Below, piece by piece: positions 6,162 to 10,822 of a stretch of 10,822 nt of DNA. The stretch's first letter is position 1. Each line of letters begins with the position of its first letter. The notes beneath the pieces were generated by a model. The model saw nothing but the letters and a program-made list of their open reading frames with translations, made no database searches and was not told where the DNA came from. Origin of the DNA: Chitinophagaceae bacterium (GTDB lineage Bacteria; Bacteroidota; Bacteroidia; Chitinophagales; Chitinophagaceae). The translations under genes and the position numbers were made by a program. The DNA lies in assembly GCA_008080615.1 (NCBI GenBank), contig VIKJ01000022.1, positions 1 through 10,822 of the forward strand. Reading direction: 5' to 3'.

Positions 6162-7757
6162 TTAAAGAATAATATTTTGCAAAATACTACTCTTTTCTTG
6201 GTGATCGGTATTATAATGCAAGCCCCTGCTTTCTCTTCGGAACTGTGCGCCCTTAACAATCAAATAAGCTACTGTAATTAAGTTTCTCAGCTCACAAAGC
6301 TGAGGAGAAAGTTTGGTGGTACGATACAGTTCTTCTGTTTCTTCAAATAATAAATCTAAACGCTTCATGGCCCTTTCCAATCGTTTATCTGAACGTACAA
6401 TCCCTACATAATCACTCATAATTAATTGTAACTCTTTAAAGCTTTGGGTAATCAAAATCATTTCCCTTGGCTCAGAAGTGCCTGTAGTATTCCAATCGGG
6501 CAAACTATTAGAATAGCTAAGTGAATTAATTACTTGTATACCATCTAAATAACAACGATGCGCAAATACCATTGCTTCTAACAAACTATTACTAGCTAAA
6601 CGGTTGGCACCATGCAAACCTGTGCTGGCACACTCACCACATGCGTATAAATTTTTAATAGAGGTTCTGCCCCACTCATCTGTTTTAATTCCTCCACAAC
6701 TATAATGGGCAGCTGGTGCAACAGGAATGTATTGCTGCATTACATCAATGCCAATACTTAAACATTTTTCATAAATATTGGGAAAGTGATGTATAAATTT
6801 CTCTTTGCCCATATGCTTACAATCCAAATAAACATGTTCCGTTCCTGTACGCTTCATTTCATTGTCGATGGCTCTGGCAACAATGTCTCTTGGGGCAAGG
6901 TCTTTTCGGGAATCATATTTTTCCATGAATGCCTCACCTAACTTATTTCTTAAAATAGCCCCATCGCCTCTTACAGCTTCGGTAATAAGGAATGAAGGAG
7001 AAACACCTGGTTCAAATAATGCAGTAGGATGGAACTGAATAAATTCCATGTTTTCAATTTTACACTTTGCCCTATAAACCATTGCCACTCCATCCCCAGT
7101 TGCTATGCGTGGATTGGTTGTTGTTCGGTAAGCTTGGCCACATCCACCAGATGCCAATAAAATAATTTTAGCAACAATCTTTTCTATTTGATTGGTATGT
7201 AAATTTAAAATGTACACACCATAACAGGTAATATCTAGTGTAGACTTGGTAACCAAAAATCCCAAATGATGTTGAGTAAGTAAATCAACTACAAAACAAT
7301 GATTTAATAATTGAATATTGGGCAATGCATTTAATTGATCAAGCAGCGCTCGCTCCATTTCCATTCCAGTAACATCTTTATGATGTAGAATTCTGTTTTC
7401 GCTATGACCACCTTCTTTTCCTAAACTATATTCGCCCTTTTCATCCTTGTCAAATTCAGCACCATATGCAATGATTTCTTTAATTCTTTCAGGGCCTTCA
7501 GTAACTACAATTTCAACAATTTCTTTATTACACAAACCATCTCCAGCAATAAGGGTATCTTCTATATGCTTACTATAACTGTCTCTATCTTCGTCCCAAA
7601 CACCCGCAATACCACCTTGTGCATATTTGGTATTGGTTTCATCCGCCTGTGTTTTGGTGATGATGGTAATTGTTTTATCGGGAAACTGTCTGGCAGTTTT
7701 TAATGCATACGTAAGCCCTGCAATACCAGAGCCAATTACTAAAAAATCTGTTTGCAT
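6162..7757 (-). CDS. nadB: L-aspartate oxidase
   Basis: A 531-residue FAD-dependent enzyme that oxidises L-aspartate to iminoaspartate, the first step of de novo NAD synthesis; NadA then makes quinolinate. The N-terminal dinucleotide-binding motif is GSGIAG (9-14), and TKYAQGGIAG (43-52) contacts FAD. Catalytic residues by comparison with the E. coli enzyme are E120 in HSENR, H243 in QFHPT, R290 in LAPRD and H351 in AHYSCGG. GLHGANRLASNSLLEA (380-395) is the C-terminal FAD-binding signature. A helical C-terminal domain ends the protein. These features separate it from succinate dehydrogenase/fumarate reductase flavoproteins, the main look-alikes. Length is normal. It lies 24 nt after ispG and 13 nt before the acyltransferase on the same strand. 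nadA and nadC are not in the window. Confidence 0.96.
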   Translation of the reverse strand: MQTDFLVIGSGIAGLTYALKTARQFPDKTITIITKTQADETNTKYAQGGIAGVWDEDRDSYSKHIEDTLIAGDGLCNKEIVEIVVTEGPERIKEIIAYGAEFDKDEKGEYSLGKEGGHSENRILHHKDVTGMEMERALLDQLNALPNIQLLNHCFVVDLLTQHHLGFLVTKSTLDITCYGVYILNLHTNQIEKIVAKIILLASGGCGQAYRTTTNPRIATGDGVAMVYRAKCKIENMEFIQFHPTALFEPGVSPSFLITEAVRGDGAILRNKLGEAFMEKYDSRKDLAPRDIVARAIDNEMKRTGTEHVYLDCKHMGKEKFIHHFPNIYEKCLSIGIDVMQQYIPVAPAAHYSCGGIKTDEWGRTSIKNLYACGECASTGLHGANRLASNSLLEAMVFAHRCYLDGIQVINSLSYSNSLPDWNTTGTSEPREMILITQSFKELQLIMSDYVGIVRSDKRLERAMKRLDLLFEETEELYRTTKLSPQLCELRNLITVAYLIVKGAQFRRESRGLHYNTDHQEKSSILQNIIL

Positions 7758-7781
7758 TGGCTGTTATTTAAGTGTAAGAAA

Positions 7782-9809
7782 TTATGCAGGATTTACCCAT
7801 GCATCGCTTTCCTTCAATAAATTAATCAATTCTGTTACCGCAATTTCACTATCAATATTGCGCTTCATTATTTCTTTCCCCTTATAAAGGGTGATCTTAC
7901 CTACCCCACTTCCTACATATCCAAAATCAGCATCTGCCATCTCACCAGGACCATTTACAATGCATCCCATTATGGCAATTTTAACGCCTTTTAAATGATT
8001 GGTTACACTGCGAATTTTGGCCGTTGTTTCTTGTAAATCGAATAGTGTTCTACCACAGCTTGGGCAACTGATATATTCTGTTTTAGAGATCCTTGTACGG
8101 GTTGCTTGTAAAATACTAAAGGCAGAAGAATTAATAAATTGTTCTACAGACTGATTGATGCTATAATTTCTTCCACTTGTATCCATATTGGCTAATGCAG
8201 ATTGCTCATAGCTTTCTGTAGACATGCCTAAACAAATACCATCTCCAAATCCATCCAATAACAATGCCCCACACTCAGTAGAATAATGAATTAAATGTTC
8301 ATCAGGTGTAATCCAATTACTATCGGAAATGATTACTACAGGGTTTTGAATTTGCTTTTCTATCAACTCCATAAACATTCTACGAATAGAAGTCATTGAT
8401 GTTTTGTTCGTACTGCTTAAGCACAATACAACAGTTGGGTCATTGGCTAGTTTTTCTATGTGCGTATAATCATTGATAGCTGTTTCATCATTGTAGCAAT
8501 CTACTATCACAAAATTCAGCTGCTTACTTTTATTTTCAGCTGCAGCAAAACCTGCCGTATCAAAAATGGGCAAGTACTTTTCTTGATCATTACAATTCAA
8601 CCAAGTTGCAGGATATACAATTACTTTTAAAGTTCCAGGCAAAGCAAAATTCAATACCTGATTTCCCGTGAAAATATAGTCTGCTGCTGCATCTCCAATA
8701 TTCCATTTATCCGTTGCTTCATCGTAACTATATCCTATGGCAACCAAATGTGCTGGAGTAATAGAGCTGATTTTGCTAAAATCGGCAATAACAACAGGCA
8801 CTTGCTTACCACCAATATTTCCTACACTAAATGTTGTTCTACGCTTATAATGAAAAGGGTCGTATGGTACTTTTTCTATTGCAGGCACTTTGCCTGCTGT
8901 GCTATGTTTAAATCCAATATTATCTTTAACAGTATAGCGTTTAACGATATCCCTGCACACAGGAATTTCAAATTCAGGATCTTCTGTAAGGCTTACCCTT
9001 ACTGTATCTCCAATACCATCTTCTAATAATGTACCAATACCCGCGGCGCTTTTTACTCTTCCATCTTCTCCATCACCAGCTTCTGTTACCCCTAAATGCA
9101 ATGGATAGCATTCTCCAAATTCTTGCTCCATTTGTTGTATCAGTAAGCGATAAGCCTGCACCATTACTTGAGGATTACTGGCTTTCATACTAAGGATGAT
9201 ATTGTGGTAATCTTCTGAACGAGCAATACGCAAAAACTCCATGGCACTTTCTACCATACCAATGGGGGTATCTCCATAACGGCTCATAATTCTATCGCTC
9301 AAGGAACCATGATTGGTTCCAATTCTCATAGCAGTTCCATGTTCTTTACAAATTCTTACCAAAAGAGTAAACCTTTCTCTGATGCGTTCAATTTCTTCTA
9401 CGTATTCAGCATCCGTATAATCTATTTGTTCAAACTTCTTTTTGTCTACATAATTCCCCGGATTCACCCTTACTTTTTCAACAATTTTAGCGGCAATCTC
9501 TGCAGCATTGGGAGTGAAATGAATATCAGCTACCAGTGGTGTATCATAGCCTCTTTTACGTAATTCATTTTTAATATGGAGCAGGTTTTCCGCTTCTTTT
9601 TTTGATGGAGCAGTAATTCTAACCAATTCTGCTCCTGCTTCAATACATCGTATAGTTTGCTCTACAGTTGCCATTGTATCCATGGTATCGGTAGTAGTCA
9701 TCGTTTGCAAACGAATAGGATGGCCATTGCCTAATAGCAAATTACCAATCTTAACCTCGCGGGTTTTTAATCGGCTATATTGAGTGAGCGCGTTACAATA
9801 AAGTTGCAT
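7782..9809 (-). CDS. ispG: 4-hydroxy-3-methylbut-2-en-1-yl diphosphate synthase, long (inserted-domain) form
   Basis: A 675-residue IspG (GcpE), the penultimate enzyme of the MEP isoprenoid pathway. It reductively converts MEcPP to HMBPP using a [4Fe-4S] cluster. The N-terminal TIM barrel (about 15-300) carries RLQTMTTTDTMDT (33-45), VADIHFTP (93-100), RVNPGN (114-119) and LGVTEAGDGEDG (239-250). The C-terminal cluster domain has SCPSCGRTLFDLQ (C582, C585) and GCIVNGPGEMADADFGYVG (C616, E623), which give three cysteines and one glutamate as cluster ligands. About 270 residues (about 305-575) between them are the extra A* domain seen in plant, Chlamydiae and Bacteroidota enzymes; E. coli IspG is about 370 residues without it. 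The N-terminus LYCNALTQYSRLKTREV fits the Bacteroidota form and supports this start. It lies 17 nt downstream of the beta-lactamase gene. Confidence 0.97.
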   Translation of the reverse strand: MQLYCNALTQYSRLKTREVKIGNLLLGNGHPIRLQTMTTTDTMDTMATVEQTIRCIEAGAELVRITAPSKKEAENLLHIKNELRKRGYDTPLVADIHFTPNAAEIAAKIVEKVRVNPGNYVDKKKFEQIDYTDAEYVEEIERIRERFTLLVRICKEHGTAMRIGTNHGSLSDRIMSRYGDTPIGMVESAMEFLRIARSEDYHNIILSMKASNPQVMVQAYRLLIQQMEQEFGECYPLHLGVTEAGDGEDGRVKSAAGIGTLLEDGIGDTVRVSLTEDPEFEIPVCRDIVKRYTVKDNIGFKHSTAGKVPAIEKVPYDPFHYKRRTTFSVGNIGGKQVPVVIADFSKISSITPAHLVAIGYSYDEATDKWNIGDAAADYIFTGNQVLNFALPGTLKVIVYPATWLNCNDQEKYLPIFDTAGFAAAENKSKQLNFVIVDCYNDETAINDYTHIEKLANDPTVVLCLSSTNKTSMTSIRRMFMELIEKQIQNPVVIISDSNWITPDEHLIHYSTECGALLLDGFGDGICLGMSTESYEQSALANMDTSGRNYSINQSVEQFINSSAFSILQATRTRISKTEYISCPSCGRTLFDLQETTAKIRSVTNHLKGVKIAIMGCIVNGPGEMADADFGYVGSGVGKITLYKGKEIMKRNIDSEIAVTELINLLKESDAWVNPA

Positions 9810-9826
9810 GCACAGTTGCTTTAATA

Positions 9827-10675
9827 TTATCTTTTACCTTCTAGAAAACCCTGTTGTTTTAAAATTTTGTTGAGGATATCCATTCTAATATCCTGCATTG
9901 GTTCCTTAGAGGCCGTTTCTACATTTAATACAAAGAAATAGGGATGTTTGTTCTCTTCAATCCAACCCACAATCCAACCCATTGACTTTCCATTGGGCAG
10001 TGTATTCATACCCGTTTTATAACTTAATTGATAGTTGGCATTTGATTCTTGTAACATTACCCTTTTAACAATTTCTTGGGTTCTTTTTTGAAAGGGCAAT
10101 TGAGCAAAAAATAATTTTTTAATCAATCCTAACTGCTCGTCGGCCGTTATTTTCAAGGTATTGTTCAACCAAAAGCGATCTACCTCGTTACCAATAGTAT
10201 GATTACCATATTTAAGGCTATCTAACCATTGTTGCATAGCATCTTTCCCAATTCTCCTGGCTACTTCCTGATAGTATGGAACGGATGAAGCCTTAAATGC
10301 TTCTTCCATGGTTAGGTCTTTGTTCCAAGCCTTTGCTGTATCCCCATTTGGAAAAGTTCTTACAATTCCATCCCAAGGAATCACCATTTTTTCATTGATG
10401 ATTTTTCCTGTTTCTAATCCAATTAAGGAGTTTACAATTTTAAACGTTGAAGCAGGTGAATACGCAGAGTCTTTATACCTAGCAAGATTGTAAATGATAA
10501 AATCTCCCGTTCCATTTTCATACAAACCAAAACTTCCAGTTGCATTGTGCGCATCAAAATACTGCTTTAAACTATTGTCTATTTTCACATTATTGGGCGA
10601 ACAGGATGCAAAAAATAATACGATAACTATTGCAGTAGTTAAAAACCATTTATTTGTTAAGCTATAATTACGCAT
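9827..10675 (-). CDS. blaOXA: Class D (OXA-type) beta-lactamase, predicted lipoprotein
   Basis: A 282-residue serine beta-lactamase of class D. The active-site motifs are all present in order: STFK (S76 nucleophile, K79 the lysine carboxylated in this class), SSV (130-132, the SxV motif), YGN (156-158) and KTG (220-222), then GWIVGWIE (233-240). QQWLDSLKYGN places W150 before the omega-loop region, as in OXA enzymes. The N-terminus is basic and then hydrophobic and ends in the lipobox FASC, so C25 is probably lipidated and the enzyme membrane-anchored. Class D enzymes hydrolyse penicillins and oxacillin, some also carbapenems; the spectrum cannot be read from sequence alone. A BlaR/MecR sensor domain is excluded because there is no long membrane region. 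It lies 27 nt after kbl and 17 nt before ispG on the same strand, with no mobile element nearby, so it appears to be an intrinsic chromosomal gene. Confidence 0.92.
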   Translation of the reverse strand: MRNYSLTNKWFLTTAIVIVLFFASCSPNNVKIDNSLKQYFDAHNATGSFGLYENGTGDFIIYNLARYKDSAYSPASTFKIVNSLIGLETGKIINEKMVIPWDGIVRTFPNGDTAKAWNKDLTMEEAFKASSVPYYQEVARRIGKDAMQQWLDSLKYGNHTIGNEVDRFWLNNTLKITADEQLGLIKKLFFAQLPFQKRTQEIVKRVMLQESNANYQLSYKTGMNTLPNGKSMGWIVGWIEENKHPYFFVLNVETASKEPMQDIRMDILNKILKQQGFLEGKR

Positions 10676-10702
10676 TCAAATTGATTTTAAATTTAAAAAA
10701 AT

Positions 10703-10822
10703 CTACCCCTTCAACACTCCTAATTCCTTACCCACTTTAGTAAAAGCAGCAATGGCTTTATCTAAATGAGCTTGTTCATGAGCAGCACTCAATTGCACTC
10801 GAATTCTAGCCAACCCTTTTGC
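10703..10822 (-). CDS. kbl: Glycine C-acetyltransferase (2-amino-3-ketobutyrate CoA ligase), C-terminal end only
   Basis: The last 39 residues and TAG stop of a gene entering from the right edge. ARIRVQLSAAH followed by LDKAIAAFTKVGKELGVL matches the C-terminus of Kbl, a PLP-dependent alpha-oxoamine synthase that cleaves 2-amino-3-oxobutyrate (from threonine) into glycine and acetyl-CoA. BioF and serine palmitoyltransferase are close relatives, but the RIRVQLSAAH segment favours Kbl. Only the tail is visible, so catalytic residues cannot be checked. It is 27 nt upstream of the beta-lactamase gene on the same strand and may be the first visible gene of that transcript. Confidence 0.8.
   Translation of the reverse strand, partial: AKGLARIRVQLSAAHEQAHLDKAIAAFTKVGKELGVLKG

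Noticed and set aside
7627..7887. Plus-strand open frames opposite nadB/ispG (also 8748-9026, 9309-9563, 10308-10493)
   Set aside because: Their translations show no family features and lie opposite strongly conserved enzymes, so they are shadows.
1..10822. CRISPR arrays, tRNA/rRNA genes, insertion sequences, prophage or toxin-antitoxin modules
   Set aside because: No repeated spacer pattern, transposase motif, cloverleaf-like sequence or small paired genes were found; nearly all sequence is accounted for by chromosomal housekeeping-type genes.

Overview
The window comes from an AT-rich bacterial chromosome, most likely a Bacteroidota member and plausibly Chitinophagaceae (family level is inference). 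The supporting signs are: no clear Shine-Dalgarno sequences before most starts, promoter-like TAnnTTTG boxes, the long 'inserted-domain' form of IspG, and an IcmF-type fused acyl-CoA mutase. Nothing suggests a phage, transposon, CRISPR array or island. No tRNA or rRNA was seen, and no stretch over 300 bases lacks a gene.

Layout. Minus strand 1-492 is the N-terminal B12-binding domain of an IcmF-like mutase that runs off the left edge. It diverges from a plus-strand aldose epimerase (603-1547), whose stop codon overlaps the stop of a convergent RidA gene (1930-1544). RidA diverges from a plus-strand pair: a short degenerate 3-hydroxyacyl-CoA dehydrogenase-like protein (2007-2630) and, 2 nt later, tsaB for tRNA t6A modification (2633-3316). 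A cysteine-free ArsR-type regulator (3430-3765) and a CstB-like persulfide dioxygenase/double rhodanese (3845-5257) follow. Each of these last two has a palindrome at its presumed promoter or leader.

The right half (5264 to the end) is one minus-strand run of five tightly spaced genes, with gaps of 27, 17, 24 and 13 nt. In transcription order they are kbl (C-terminus only), a class D beta-lactamase lipoprotein, ispG, nadB and an LpxL/HtrB-type acyltransferase. The spacing suggests co-transcription of amino acid, isoprenoid, NAD and lipid functions with the beta-lactamase.

The most interesting points are the sulfur-detoxification pair with a regulator that lacks sensing cysteines, the apparent 3HCDH pseudoenzyme coupled to tsaB, and the beta-lactamase embedded in a core-metabolism operon. 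I did not find a convincing wholly new multi-gene system. Alignments to family members are from memory and by eye.
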